Source: Lachnospiraceae bacterium
Lineage (GTDB): Bacteria > Bacillota > Clostridia > Lachnospirales > Lachnospiraceae
NCBI GenBank assembly: GCA_024680675.1
Contig: JAILBX010000165.1
Location: 1 to 64,000, forward strand
Direction: 5' to 3'
Length of the DNA stretch: 64,000 bases
The position numbers and the translations under genes are program-made. Below the pieces are notes generated by a model, which saw only the letters and a list, made by a program, of their open reading frames with translations, ran no database searches and was not told the DNA's origin. This document shows, in pieces, positions 26,733-36,738 of this stretch (position 1 is its first letter; each line of letters starts with the position of its first letter).

Positions 26733-27668
26733 TTATCCCTTTTGAACACTTTCTGATATGTGTTTCGCAATCCTTTCATCATCAAAATCATAATCCTCTT
26801 TATTTAAAAAGATAACATCCCTCTCTCTTTTAAACCAGGTTATCTGTCTTTTGGCATAATGTCTTGAATTTTTCTTTATAGCTTCAACCGCTTCTGCCAG
26901 TTCTGTCTCTCCCATAAGGTAAGAGTAGAGCTCCTTATATCCGATGCCCTGCATGGCAGTTGAATCTCTGGGGATCCCTCTGTCCTTTAAATATCTCACT
27001 TCATCCAGAAGCCCCATATCCATCATCTTATCAACCCTTTGATCTATCCTTTTATACAGAAGCTCTCTCTCCATATTTATGACATAGTACTTAAAATCAT
27101 ACTCTGACAGCTTTTGTCTCTGTATCCTGTTATGCTCCGAAAGCATTTGTCCGCTTTCTCTGTAAAACTCCAAAGCCCTTATCACTCTTTTAACATTATT
27201 TTCATGCACCTCATTTGCATAATCGGGATCCACTTCCTTTAGAAGCTTATGGAGAAAGGCGGGTCCTTTACTTAATGCAAGCTCTGACAGCTCCTTTCTG
27301 TAGCTGTCATCCCCTTTGTTTTCTTCAAAATCCACGTCATATAAAAGGGCCTGGATATAAAAGCCTGTGCCCCCTGCTATGATGGGAATATTTCCCCTTT
27401 CATATATTCCCTCCACCGCCTCCCCAGCCAGTTTTTTAAAGAGATATACATTAAATTCCTCCTTTGGATCAAGTATATCAATAAGATGATGTCTTACCTT
27501 CCTCATCTCTTCCTTTTTAACCTTGGCACTGCCAATATCCATGGATCTGTATACCTGCATTGAATCGGCGGATACTATCTCCCCTCCGATCCTTAAGGCT
27601 GTCCTTATCGATATTTCTGTCTTACCTGCCGCTGTTGGCCCGGTGATTATTATAAGCTTTTTATCCAT
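26733..27668 (-). CDS. miaA: tRNA dimethylallyltransferase
   Basis: Adds the isopentenyl group to A37 of tRNAs reading UNN codons. 311 residues. Walker A GPTAAGKTEIS, the DSMQVYRSMDIGSAK segment, the GGTGFYIQALL motif and the tRNA-binding IKKNSRHYAKRQITWFKR are all present. It starts 1 bp after mutL stops. Confidence 0.97.
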   Translation of the reverse strand: MDKKLIIITGPTAAGKTEISIRTALRIGGEIVSADSMQVYRSMDIGSAKVKKEEMRKVRHHLIDILDPKEEFNVYLFKKLAGEAVEGIYERGNIPIIAGGTGFYIQALLYDVDFEENKGDDSYRKELSELALSKGPAFLHKLLKEVDPDYANEVHENNVKRVIRALEFYRESGQMLSEHNRIQRQKLSEYDFKYYVINMERELLYKRIDQRVDKMMDMGLLDEVRYLKDRGIPRDSTAMQGIGYKELYSYLMGETELAEAVEAIKKNSRHYAKRQITWFKRERDVIFLNKEDYDFDDERIAKHISESVQKG

Positions 27669-27669
27669 A

Positions 27670-29565
27670 TCAGACTATCCGTTTAAACATCTTTTCGATT
27701 TCGTTTTTTCTGAATTTTACTATCACAGGTCTGCCATGGGGACAATGATAGGGATTTTCAAGAGTCATAAGCTCATCTATCAGGACCTCTGCCTCCTTTT
27801 GAGATATCCTCTGATTACCCTTTATGGCCCCTTTACAGGATATGGTGGCGATCCTGTGAAGAATATCACTTACATCTGTACTTATATGCTCTTTTTCAAG
27901 AAGATCCAGTATATCGTGAAAATATTCCTCAGCAGTAAGTCCCCAAAGCTCTGTGGGAACTGCTCTGATGGAATATTCGTTACCCCCGAAGCTTTCTATA
28001 TCAAAGCCGCATTGTAAGAAATGATCATAATAGTTTTCCAGAATATTTTCCTCAGCCTTTGACAGGGTCACTATGACCGGTGGATTTATAAGCTGGGAGC
28101 ATATATTGTTTTCATGAAGCTGCTTTACAAGCCTCTCATATCTTATTTTTTCGTGAGCAGCATGCTGATCTATTATAAAGAGTTCATCAAAAAGCTCTAT
28201 CATCCAATAGGTATCAAAAAGCTGACCTATGATCTTATATTTTCTTTTTGAATCAGCCGTCAAAAATCTGTCATCATCAAGGATAGAGATCTGTTTTATA
28301 TCACTCAGCCTGTCAAACTCTTCCTTTACGGGATCCAAAGCCACTGTGTTTTTCTCTGTATTATCGCTAATGTAATCCCCTTTTCCCTCACTTAAGATGG
28401 TATGGGAAGCCTCTGAAGGCCAGGCTTCAAAGTCCCTTGGAGCAGGCTTTTCCCTAAAATCCTCCTCCCTTGTCTCTAAAAACTCCTTTGCTCTTGCTGC
28501 TCTTTCAAAGGGTTCAGGAAGAGGCTTGGAGATTTCGGGCTTTTTCTCCTCCTCTTTTATATCAACGATCATCTCCGCCTTTTTCAAAGTGTCCCTTATA
28601 CCGGTCACTATACAGTCGTATAATTCCATTGAATTAATAAATCTTACTTCCATTTTTGCCGGATGAACATTCACATCCAGCATATCGGGATCTATCTCAA
28701 AATATAAAAGCACGAAGGGATACTTGTGAAGCATGAGATAAGGCTTATAGGCTTCATCCAGAGCCTTCTTTATAAGGGAGCTCTTTATATATCTTTTATT
28801 TACATAATAGATCTCAAGGTTGTGATTACTCCTGCAAAGGACAGGTTTTCCCACATATCCCCTTATGGAAACCTTCCCTTTGGAAAAACTGATGGGCAGC
28901 ATGTTGTCCATAATATCCCGTCCGTATATGGAATATACCACATCCAGGGCTTTACTGTTACCATAGGATTGAAGCTTTACATTGCCGTTCACTGTGTATT
29001 TAAAGGATATATCGGTATTGGCCAGCATTGCCTTTTCCATATAGTCGGAAACATATCCCCCCTCTGTCTGGGGACTTTTTAAAAATTTCTTTCTTGCCGG
29101 AGTATTATAAAAAAGATTTCTGACTATAAAGGTTGTCCCCTCAGGTACTCCGGCCTCATCAAAGGCTGTTTCCCTGGAGCCTTCAATACAGTATCTTGTA
29201 CCGATAAGCTGATCCTTAGTCTTAGTCAAAAGCTCAACCTGTGAGACAGCCGCTATACTGGAAAGAGCCTCGCCCCTAAAGCCAAGACTTTTTATGCTTA
29301 AAAGATCCTCTGCTTTTTCTATCTTACTTGTAGTATGTCTTAAGAAGGCCCTTTTGATCTGACTTTTTTCTATACCCTCTCCGTTGTCTGTAACCCTGAT
29401 ATAGGAAATACCGCCATCCTTGATCTCTACGGAAATTGCTGTGGCTTTGGCATCAATAGCATTTTCCACAAGCTCCTTAATAACACTCTTTGGCCCCTCG
29501 ACCACCTCTCCCGCAGCTATCCTGTCAATTGTTTTATCATCAAGAATATTTATAGTACCGGCCAT
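27670..29565 (-). CDS. mutL: DNA mismatch repair protein MutL with endonuclease motif
   Basis: About 631 residues: N-terminal GHKL ATPase (ELVENAIDA, DNGEGI, TRGFRGEALSSI-type motifs), a variable linker (about 330-440) and a C-terminal dimerisation domain with DQHAAHEKIRYE, the metal-binding motif of nicking MutL proteins, plus CPHGRP near the end. Endonuclease-type MutL is expected in organisms without MutH. The ATG at 29565 has a GGGGG site within the mutS stop region. It is coupled to mutS. Confidence 0.96.
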   Translation of the reverse strand: MAGTINILDDKTIDRIAAGEVVEGPKSVIKELVENAIDAKATAISVEIKDGGISYIRVTDNGEGIEKSQIKRAFLRHTTSKIEKAEDLLSIKSLGFRGEALSSIAAVSQVELLTKTKDQLIGTRYCIEGSRETAFDEAGVPEGTTFIVRNLFYNTPARKKFLKSPQTEGGYVSDYMEKAMLANTDISFKYTVNGNVKLQSYGNSKALDVVYSIYGRDIMDNMLPISFSKGKVSIRGYVGKPVLCRSNHNLEIYYVNKRYIKSSLIKKALDEAYKPYLMLHKYPFVLLYFEIDPDMLDVNVHPAKMEVRFINSMELYDCIVTGIRDTLKKAEMIVDIKEEEKKPEISKPLPEPFERAARAKEFLETREEDFREKPAPRDFEAWPSEASHTILSEGKGDYISDNTEKNTVALDPVKEEFDRLSDIKQISILDDDRFLTADSKRKYKIIGQLFDTYWMIELFDELFIIDQHAAHEKIRYERLVKQLHENNICSQLINPPVIVTLSKAEENILENYYDHFLQCGFDIESFGGNEYSIRAVPTELWGLTAEEYFHDILDLLEKEHISTDVSDILHRIATISCKGAIKGNQRISQKEAEVLIDELMTLENPYHCPHGRPVIVKFRKNEIEKMFKRIV

Positions 29566-29570
29566 ATGGC

Positions 29571-32225
29571 TTACCCCCATCTGTTATTAATAGTATTCTT
29601 TATACGGTTAAGTGTATTAAGGGCGTCCATAGGCGTCATATGATCTACATCCATTTCCTTAAGTTCATTGATTATATCATCATCCTTCACCGTATCAAAG
29701 AGAGACATCTGGGACAGGTCAAGCTCATCCAGCTTTTTTACCTGCTTTTTCTTTTTACCGCTTCCCTCGCTGCTGTTGATCCTTATGCCATAGGTTATAT
29801 CATTCTCCGATAACTCCTGTGACAATTCATTGGCTCTGTCGATAACCGTATCCGGAACCCCCGCCAGCTTGGCCACCTGGATACCGTAGCTTCTGTCGGC
29901 GCCTCCCTTAACTATCTTTCTGAGGAAAACTATATCATCCCCCTGTTCCTTTACTGCAACACAGTAATTATTTACAGAATCTATCTTTCCCTCAAGCTCG
30001 GTAAGCTCATGATAATGGGTGGCAAATAAGGCCTTAGAGCCCAAAAGCCTGGTATTTGCAATATATTCTATAACGGCCCAGGCTATTGAAAGACCGTCAA
30101 AGGTAGATGTACCCCTTCCTATCTCATCCAGGATAAGAAGACTTTTTGAACTTGCATTTCTTAAAATATTGGCCACCTCAGACATTTCCACCATAAAGGT
30201 ACTCTGACCGCTTGAGAGATCATCCGAGGCTCCCACCCTTGTAAATATCCTGTCAACGAGTCCGATATTTGCCTCCCTTGCGGGAACAAAGCTTCCTATC
30301 TGAGCCATAAGAACAATAAGGGCAGTCTGCCTCATATAAGTGGACTTTCCTGCCATATTGGGCCCGGTTATGACATTAACCCTGTTCTTTGAATTATCAA
30401 GGTAGGTATCATTATCAATAAAAAGATCATGCTCTATCATCCTTTCAACCACAGGATGTCTTCCGCATTTTATATCTATAATGCCTTTTTCATTAAGCCT
30501 TGGCCTGACATATGAATTTTTCTTTGCCACATGGGCAAGAGAGGCAAAGGCATCAAGCCTTGCTATGATTTTAGCACTTTTCTGTATCCTGTCTATCTGA
30601 GCCGCTATCTGATTTCTGATATCCGAAAAGAGATCATACTCAAGGGAAAAAAGCCTGTCTTCGGAGTTTAAGATCATATCCTCAAGCTCCTTAAGCTTGT
30701 TTGTTGTATATCTTTCGGCATTGGTCAGGGTCTGTTTTCTTATATAATCATCCGGCACAAGATCTATATTTGATTTGGTAACCTCAAAATAATAACCAAA
30801 GACCTTATTATACTTGATCCTTAAATTTTTAATCCCCGTTCTTTCCCTGTCATCCTCTTCAAGCTTTGCAAGCCACTTCTTCCCCTCGGTCTTTGCCTGC
30901 CTTAAGGAATCCACTGTTTCATTATAGCCCTTCTTTATAATTCCCCCCTCTTTTATCTGTATGGGGGGCTCCTCTTCTATAGCACTGTCAATAAGAGCAT
31001 AGATATCATCCAGGCTGTCCAGCTCTTCAAAAAGCTTTTTAAGCTCCTTCCCCCTTGTGTCCTCTATAAGTCCCTTTATGGGCGGCAGCATGGACAGAGA
31101 TTGTCTGAAGGCTATAAGATCTCTGGGATTTGCCGACCTGTAATTGACCTTGCACATAAGTCTCTCAAGATCATAGATGGGAGTAAGATACTCCCTAAGC
31201 TCCTCCCTTAATACATCATTCTTATAGAGATCGTCTACAGTCTCAAGTCTTTCCTCTATTTTATCCCTGCTTAAAAGAGGCTGTTCAATAAAGCTTCTTA
31301 TCTGTCTTGCTCCCATTGCTGTTCTTGTTTTATCAAGGACGCCAAAAAGAGAGCCCTTCTTTTGCTTGTCTCTCATGGTTTCCGTAAGCTCTAAATTCCT
31401 TCTGGTGGCGGAATCAAGAAGCATGTAGGAGTTTGTACTCAGTCTCTTGATGCTCCTTATATTATCCAAGGATGCCCCTATCTGAGTTTCCGATATATAT
31501 TTGAGGAGAGCTCCTGCGGCTATTGTAACCACATCCCCCTCTGTGAGTCCAAGACCCTCTAAATTTAAAAGCTTAAAATGCTCCTTTAGAGTCCTTGAGC
31601 ACATGGAATCTTCAAAATACCAGCTTTCAAGCGAATATATTGCAAAGGAAAGCTTATACTTTAGCTCATCTATATTTACGTCCCTGCACATAAAGGGCTC
31701 ATTACAGACTATTTCAGCGGGTTCAAACCTGTAGATCTCATCCTCAAGCTTCTTTTCCGTATCTACTTCGGTAACAATAAACTCCCCTGTGGTTATGTCA
31801 CACAGGGAGATTCCATAGGTATCCGCCATACAGACTATGGCCATAAGATAATTGTTTTTTGATCCGTCCATGGAGGCGATATCAAGATTGGTACCCTTTG
31901 TGACGATCCTTGTTACCTCTCTCTTAACCAGACCTTTTGCTTCCTTTGGATCCTCCACCTGGTCACATATAGCCACCTTATATCCTTTTTCAACAAGTCT
32001 GTTTATATAGCTGTCAACAGAATGAAAGGGTACTCCACACATGGGAGCCCTTTCTTTAAGTCCGCAGCTTTTTCCTGTAAGTGTAAGCTCTAATTCCTTA
32101 GATACCGTGATAGCATCCTGAAAAAACATCTCATAAAAATCACCCAGTCTGTAAAAAAGGATGCAATCCTTATATTCTTCCTTTGTTGCAAGATACTTCT
32201 GCATCATTGGTGATAATTCTTCCAT
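29571..32225 (-). CDS. mutS: DNA mismatch repair protein MutS
   Basis: Recognises mismatches. 884 residues from the ATG at 32225, preceded by GAGG; the track adds 12 residues. The mismatch-binding segment YRLGDFYEMFFQDA (FYE motif) is near residue 30, Walker A GPNMAGKSTYMRQ in the ATPase domain, Walker B LLILDEIGRGTSTFDG and a signature FMVEMSEVANIL follow. Shortly before the end is a basic stretch GKKKKQVKK. 5 bp separate it from mutL. Confidence 0.97.
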   Translation of the reverse strand: MEELSPMMQKYLATKEEYKDCILFYRLGDFYEMFFQDAITVSKELELTLTGKSCGLKERAPMCGVPFHSVDSYINRLVEKGYKVAICDQVEDPKEAKGLVKREVTRIVTKGTNLDIASMDGSKNNYLMAIVCMADTYGISLCDITTGEFIVTEVDTEKKLEDEIYRFEPAEIVCNEPFMCRDVNIDELKYKLSFAIYSLESWYFEDSMCSRTLKEHFKLLNLEGLGLTEGDVVTIAAGALLKYISETQIGASLDNIRSIKRLSTNSYMLLDSATRRNLELTETMRDKQKKGSLFGVLDKTRTAMGARQIRSFIEQPLLSRDKIEERLETVDDLYKNDVLREELREYLTPIYDLERLMCKVNYRSANPRDLIAFRQSLSMLPPIKGLIEDTRGKELKKLFEELDSLDDIYALIDSAIEEEPPIQIKEGGIIKKGYNETVDSLRQAKTEGKKWLAKLEEDDRERTGIKNLRIKYNKVFGYYFEVTKSNIDLVPDDYIRKQTLTNAERYTTNKLKELEDMILNSEDRLFSLEYDLFSDIRNQIAAQIDRIQKSAKIIARLDAFASLAHVAKKNSYVRPRLNEKGIIDIKCGRHPVVERMIEHDLFIDNDTYLDNSKNRVNVITGPNMAGKSTYMRQTALIVLMAQIGSFVPAREANIGLVDRIFTRVGASDDLSSGQSTFMVEMSEVANILRNASSKSLLILDEIGRGTSTFDGLSIAWAVIEYIANTRLLGSKALFATHYHELTELEGKIDSVNNYCVAVKEQGDDIVFLRKIVKGGADRSYGIQVAKLAGVPDTVIDRANELSQELSENDITYGIRINSSEGSGKKKKQVKKLDELDLSQMSLFDTVKDDDIINELKEMDVDHMTPMDALNTLNRIKNTINNRWG

Positions 32226-32232
32226 AGAAACC

Positions 32233-32943
32233 TCACTCTGTTTCAAGGCCCATATCTTCAAGGGATACTATATTGCCATCCTCTATGGTATAGATCTGCT
32301 CCCTTGTGATCATAAGCGCATATTTATCCAGATCCTTTTTCTCTTTATCGTATAAAGCCTTTAATAAAAGCTCAGGCTTGGTATTATCCACGCTTCCACA
32401 GGATAATCTAAGCCTGATAAGATATCCGTTTTCATCTTCAAGACATTGATACTTATGTATAAAGGGTTTTATATCAAGCTCTTTTTCACTCTTTTTAGTC
32501 TTTTTTAAAACCCTGATCTCATCCTCATTTAGAAGCTCATCCAGCTTTTTCTTAAGATCAAAATCAGCTTCATAACCCTCTCGAAACCTGATGGAATAGT
32601 CTGCCAGAGCCACGCTTGCCATGGCATTCTTTGCCTTTTCTTTAAGCTCTCTATAGGAAAGAATGGATATTCCTTCCACTGAATTTGAATTTAACATGAA
32701 AAGAGCCTGTTTTGAGGGTATGCTTCTTTCCGTCTCAATATCCAGATACTCTCCATAGCTTTCAAGACCTGTGGAAAGAGGAAGGGCAAAGGACATCTTC
32801 TGGTGGGGGCTAAAGCCCTCGGAATAACATATGGGAATATTACTCCTTCTCATAAGCTGCTGGAAGAAATGCATAACATCCAAATGCCCTAAAAACTTCA
32901 TAGATCCTGTTTTTGAAAACCTTATCCTTACCTTAATGCTCAT
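32233..32943 (-). CDS. Radical-SAM-associated protein, DUF2344
   Basis: 236 residues beginning with the family pattern FSKTGSMKFLGHLDVMHFFQQLMRR and SEGFSPHQKMSFALPLSTG. DUF2344/TIGR03936 proteins are nearly always encoded with, or fused to, the B12-binding radical SAM protein found here just upstream and overlapping by 11 bp. Function unknown; a tRNA or rRNA modification partner has been suggested by context elsewhere. Confidence 0.85.
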   Translation of the reverse strand: MSIKVRIRFSKTGSMKFLGHLDVMHFFQQLMRRSNIPICYSEGFSPHQKMSFALPLSTGLESYGEYLDIETERSIPSKQALFMLNSNSVEGISILSYRELKEKAKNAMASVALADYSIRFREGYEADFDLKKKLDELLNEDEIRVLKKTKKSEKELDIKPFIHKYQCLEDENGYLIRLRLSCGSVDNTKPELLLKALYDKEKKDLDKYALMITREQIYTIEDGNIVSLEDMGLETE

Positions 32944-34804
32944 AGCAGATACCTCCGCCGTAGCTCCTTGCTCCGCAGCCGGAACACTTTTCCCTGCAAT
33001 TTGGAGTAACCGATCCCTTCTTTGCCTGCTCCCATTCCCTTATGAGGAAATCTTTTGTAACCCCTGCATCAATATGATCCCAGGGAAGGACCTCATTAAT
33101 ATCTCTTTCCCTTGATACATAGAAATCCATTGAAATACCTTCTTCTTCAAAGGCCTGCAGCCAGCGTTCCTCATTAAAGGTCTCACTCCAGGCGTCAAAA
33201 ACCGCCCCTTTTTTATAAGCATTAATTAAAACAGACGCTAATCTTCTGTCTCCTCTGGCAAAAACCCCCTCCAGCCTGCTTACATCAGCCTCATGCCAGT
33301 TATATTTTATACTCTTGTAGTTTAGCTGTTCCTTCATGGCCTGGTTTACTGTACGGGCTTTATTTAAAAAATCCTCCTTAGAGTCCATTTTGGCCCATTG
33401 GAAGGGTGTAAAGGGCTTTGGAACAAAGAAGGAAGAGCTGGCTACTATCTGCACCCTGCCATGTCTTTCCTCCTTTGGGATCAGATCATAATAAAGTCTT
33501 GCTATCTTATCGGAAAGTATGGCTATGTCCCTTATATCCTCCTCAGTCTCCGTGGGAAGGCCCAGCATAAAATAAAGCTTTATCCTGGTCCAGCCGCCTA
33601 AAAAGGCCTCTCTGCAGCCGGAGAGGATATCATCCTCAGTCAGACCCTTATTGATAACATCTCTCATCCTTTGAGAACCGGCCTCCGGTGCAAAGGTAAG
33701 AGAGCTTTTTCTGATATCCTGAACCTTGCTCATTACATCCAGTGAAAAGGCGTCTACTCTTAATGAAGGAAGAGAAATATTTAACTTGGCATCCCTTCCG
33801 TAATCTATTAGAAAATCCACAAGCTCCGGCAGTTTTGAATAATCACTTGAGCTTAAGGAGCTAAGGGATATCTCCTCCTGACCGGTGTTTTTTATCATCT
33901 CCACCGCATATTTTTTTAAGGACTCCAGTGATCTTTCTCTTAATGGTCTGTATATCATACCCGCCTGACAAAATCTGCAGCCCCTTATACAGCCCCTCAT
34001 GATCTCAAGAACTATACGGTCCTGAGTAACCTTCATAAAGGGTACCACAGGCTTTTTAGGGTAATATGTGTCTGAAAGGTTTATTACAAGCTCTCTTTTT
34101 ATCCTTGATGGAATATCATCATAAAGGGGCTTTACGCTCTCTATCATAGAGTTTAAGGAATCCGACTCATAAAGCACCTCATAAAGTGATGGCACGTAAA
34201 GACCCGGGATCTTTGCCGCTTCATGTAAAAAGCTTTTACGGTCAAAGCCCTTAGCCTTCATTTTTTCATAAAGATCAAAAAGCTCCCTGTATCTTGTTTC
34301 ACCTTCCCCTATATAAACAATATCAAAAAAATCTGCAATCGGCTCCGGATTATAGGTACAGGGACCGCCGCAGATAATTATAGGATCATCATCTTTTCTG
34401 TCCCTTGAATAAAAAGGGATCATTGCAAGATCCAGTATCTGTAAAACGTTGGTATAACACATCTCATACTGGAGAGTTATACCGATAAAATCAAAATCCT
34501 TAACAGCATCCTGGGACTCGAGAGCAAAAAGGGGTATCTTCCTTTCCTTCATAATCCTTGAAAGATCGATCCAGGGGGAATATACCCTTTCACACCATAC
34601 ATCCTCAAAGCTGTTAAACATATCATATAATATCTTTATACCAAGATGAGACATTCCGATCTCGTAGAGGTCCGGAAAGCACATTGCATAACGCAGCTTT
34701 ATCTTTTCCTTATCCTTTACTATGCTGTTAACCTCATTGCCTATATACCTTACGGGTTTGTCCACCTCTAAGAGTATCTCATCACTTAAAGCAAGTTTTC
34801 TCAT
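32933..34804 (-). CDS. B12-binding radical SAM protein (TIGR03960 type)
   Basis: 623 residues. An N-terminal cobalamin-binding-like domain (about 50-180, LYEIGMSHLGIKILY, IICGGPCTYNPEPIADFFD) precedes a radical SAM core with MRGCIRGCRFCQAG, whose three Cys bind the 4Fe-4S cluster. A C-terminal cysteine-rich tail (NCREKCSGCGARSYGGG) may hold another metal. Physiological substrate unknown. It is always next to its DUF2344 partner in this lineage. Confidence 0.88.
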   Translation of the reverse strand: MRKLALSDEILLEVDKPVRYIGNEVNSIVKDKEKIKLRYAMCFPDLYEIGMSHLGIKILYDMFNSFEDVWCERVYSPWIDLSRIMKERKIPLFALESQDAVKDFDFIGITLQYEMCYTNVLQILDLAMIPFYSRDRKDDDPIIICGGPCTYNPEPIADFFDIVYIGEGETRYRELFDLYEKMKAKGFDRKSFLHEAAKIPGLYVPSLYEVLYESDSLNSMIESVKPLYDDIPSRIKRELVINLSDTYYPKKPVVPFMKVTQDRIVLEIMRGCIRGCRFCQAGMIYRPLRERSLESLKKYAVEMIKNTGQEEISLSSLSSSDYSKLPELVDFLIDYGRDAKLNISLPSLRVDAFSLDVMSKVQDIRKSSLTFAPEAGSQRMRDVINKGLTEDDILSGCREAFLGGWTRIKLYFMLGLPTETEEDIRDIAILSDKIARLYYDLIPKEERHGRVQIVASSSFFVPKPFTPFQWAKMDSKEDFLNKARTVNQAMKEQLNYKSIKYNWHEADVSRLEGVFARGDRRLASVLINAYKKGAVFDAWSETFNEERWLQAFEEEGISMDFYVSRERDINEVLPWDHIDAGVTKDFLIREWEQAKKGSVTPNCREKCSGCGARSYGGGICYEH

Positions 34805-34807
34805 ATT

Positions 34808-36091
34808 CTACCTGTTCTTTAATTCCGTGGTTATGTCGCTCCACTCAAGATTACATTCTGCCATCAGCACCATCATATGATAAAGGAAATCGGCCATTTC
34901 ATATTTGACCTCTTCCTTATCGGGATTTTTTGCGGCAATAACTATCTCAGTTGCTTCTTCTCCAACCTTCTTTAATATCTTATCCATTCCCTTTTCAAAA
35001 AGGTAGTTGGTGTAGGAGCCCTCCTTGGGATTTTCCCTTCGATCCTTTATTATATCAAAGACATCCTCAAAAACCTTCATAGGGTTCTGACTGTCATAAT
35101 CCTTTTTCAAAACCTCATTGAAGAAGCAGCTGTAGGATCCTGTATGACAGGCAGCGCCCACCTGCTTAACCTTGACAAGTATGGTGTCCATATCACAGTC
35201 CCCGTACATCTCCTTAAGATACTGATAATGTCCGCTTTCCTCTCCCTTTATCCAAAGCTTCTGCCTGCTTCTTGAATAATAGGTCATTATAGAGCTTTTA
35301 ATGGTCATATCATAGGCTTCTTCATTCATATAGGCCACCATAAGGACCTGATCCGTCAGATGATCGCAGACCACTACCGGCACAAGACCGTCCGCTCCCT
35401 TTTTAAAATCCGAAAAGCAGTATTTCGCCTTAAAGATATTGGTATCTATCCCCATTTCCTTAAGCTCGACCTTATATTTTTGGATTTCATTAAGATTTGA
35501 ATTTATTATTTCTCCGCAAACCCCTGCAACCGAAGGATTTAAAAGGAGTTTTTTTAAGGTTTTAACCGGCTCCCTTTGGTCAAAGGAATCCAAAAGACAG
35601 TAAATATTAAGTCCCTTATATTCTCCCTCTAACTCGTTGCCAAGGTAGATCACTCCGCTGCAATACTCTCTTATGGAATCCACATTATCAAGTATCTGGG
35701 CATCCACATCCGCACATACAAAAATACAGTCCTTGGAAAATCTTTTACTCACCTCTCCCATGAGCTCTACATTGCTCTGCTTTAAAAGATTCAGCGCAAC
35801 ATGGGAGCAGCCGGCATATTTAAGCTTTTTAACGTCTTCAGACCTCTTTATGTTTCCGGCGCCTATAAGAGGAATATCTGTGCTTCTTGATATCTCTCTT
35901 ATAATATCAAGATTTTTTTCATGCTCCTTATCCGAAGCCGAAAGATCAAAGATAAGCAGCATATCACCGCCCAGTCTGTTCATTTTCTTTGCATAGGAAA
36001 CCGGATCATCATCAATGATCCTTGTATCCTTAAAGCCGGCTACTGCCTTTTCATCCTTCAAAAATATAGAGGGAATAAGATTTTTAACCAT
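34808..36091 (-). CDS. hisIE: HisIE with an N-terminal HisF/HisA-like TIM barrel
   Basis: Three blocks in 427 residues. Residues 1-215 resemble HisF (PVSYAKKMNRLGGDMLLIFDLSAS, IPLIGAGNIKRSEDV), but the first catalytic Asp of HisF (CLDV) is replaced: the segment reads IPSIFLKDE. Residues 222-326 are phosphoribosyl-AMP cyclohydrolase (DCDMD, GAACHTGSYSC). Residues 335-427 are phosphoribosyl-ATP pyrophosphatase (VGEEATEIVIAAKN). HisI and HisE look active. The barrel is probably a pseudoenzyme or has a changed role. Confidence 0.9.
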   Translation of the reverse strand: MVKNLIPSIFLKDEKAVAGFKDTRIIDDDPVSYAKKMNRLGGDMLLIFDLSASDKEHEKNLDIIREISRSTDIPLIGAGNIKRSEDVKKLKYAGCSHVALNLLKQSNVELMGEVSKRFSKDCIFVCADVDAQILDNVDSIREYCSGVIYLGNELEGEYKGLNIYCLLDSFDQREPVKTLKKLLLNPSVAGVCGEIINSNLNEIQKYKVELKEMGIDTNIFKAKYCFSDFKKGADGLVPVVVCDHLTDQVLMVAYMNEEAYDMTIKSSIMTYYSRSRQKLWIKGEESGHYQYLKEMYGDCDMDTILVKVKQVGAACHTGSYSCFFNEVLKKDYDSQNPMKVFEDVFDIIKDRRENPKEGSYTNYLFEKGMDKILKKVGEEATEIVIAAKNPDKEEVKYEMADFLYHMMVLMAECNLEWSDITTELKNR

Positions 36092-36093
36092 AT

Positions 36094-36681
36094 TTAAAGA
36101 CTTCCTTTCGTTGATAAAACATCACTTATCCTCTGATCTACCTGACTTGCCTCATCAAGTGCCTTTGCAAAGGCCTTGAAGCTTGCCTCTGCTATGTGAT
36201 GGGAATTTAAGCCGGAAAGCACCTTTATATGAATATTCATCATGGCTGAATAGGAAAGAGCATAGAAAAACTCCCTGATAAGCTCTGTATCCAGCTCTCC
36301 TATCCTTTCTGTGGGATAGACTGCTTCATATGAAAGATAGGGTCTGTTGCAAAGATCCACAGCGCAGAGAACCAGAGCATCATCCATGGGCAGGATAAAG
36401 CTTCCGTATCTTTTTATTCCCTTCTTATCCCCAATGGCCTCCTTTATGGCCTCTCCCAAAACGATACCGCAATCTTCAACGGTGTGATGTCCATCCACCC
36501 TAAGATCCCCGTCTATCTTAATGTCCAGATCAAAAAAGCCATGTCTTGCAAAGCCCTCCAGCATATGATCAAAAAAACCTATGCCGGTATCAATATTGCT
36601 TTTTCCGCTTCCATCAAGGTTTATACCTGCCTTGATCCTTGTCTCTTTGGTATTTCTTTCCCTATTGGATATTCTGTCCAT
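36094..36681 (-). CDS. hisB: Imidazoleglycerol-phosphate dehydratase
   Basis: Sixth step of histidine synthesis. About 195 residues. The diagnostic metal-binding repeats are seen: GFFDHMLEGFARHG, DGHHTVEDCGI and LNSHHIAEASFKA. The ATG at 36681 follows GGGAG; the track's 36693 start is the ATG of that ribosome-site segment. It is the dehydratase-only form with no phosphatase domain. It is 2 bp from hisIE. Confidence 0.96.
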   Translation of the reverse strand: MDRISNRERNTKETRIKAGINLDGSGKSNIDTGIGFFDHMLEGFARHGFFDLDIKIDGDLRVDGHHTVEDCGIVLGEAIKEAIGDKKGIKRYGSFILPMDDALVLCAVDLCNRPYLSYEAVYPTERIGELDTELIREFFYALSYSAMMNIHIKVLSGLNSHHIAEASFKAFAKALDEASQVDQRISDVLSTKGSL

Positions 36682-36738
36682 TTTAACTCCCATTTAATAT
36701 AAATACTTGATAATTTGTTTAGAAATAACACTTAACCT

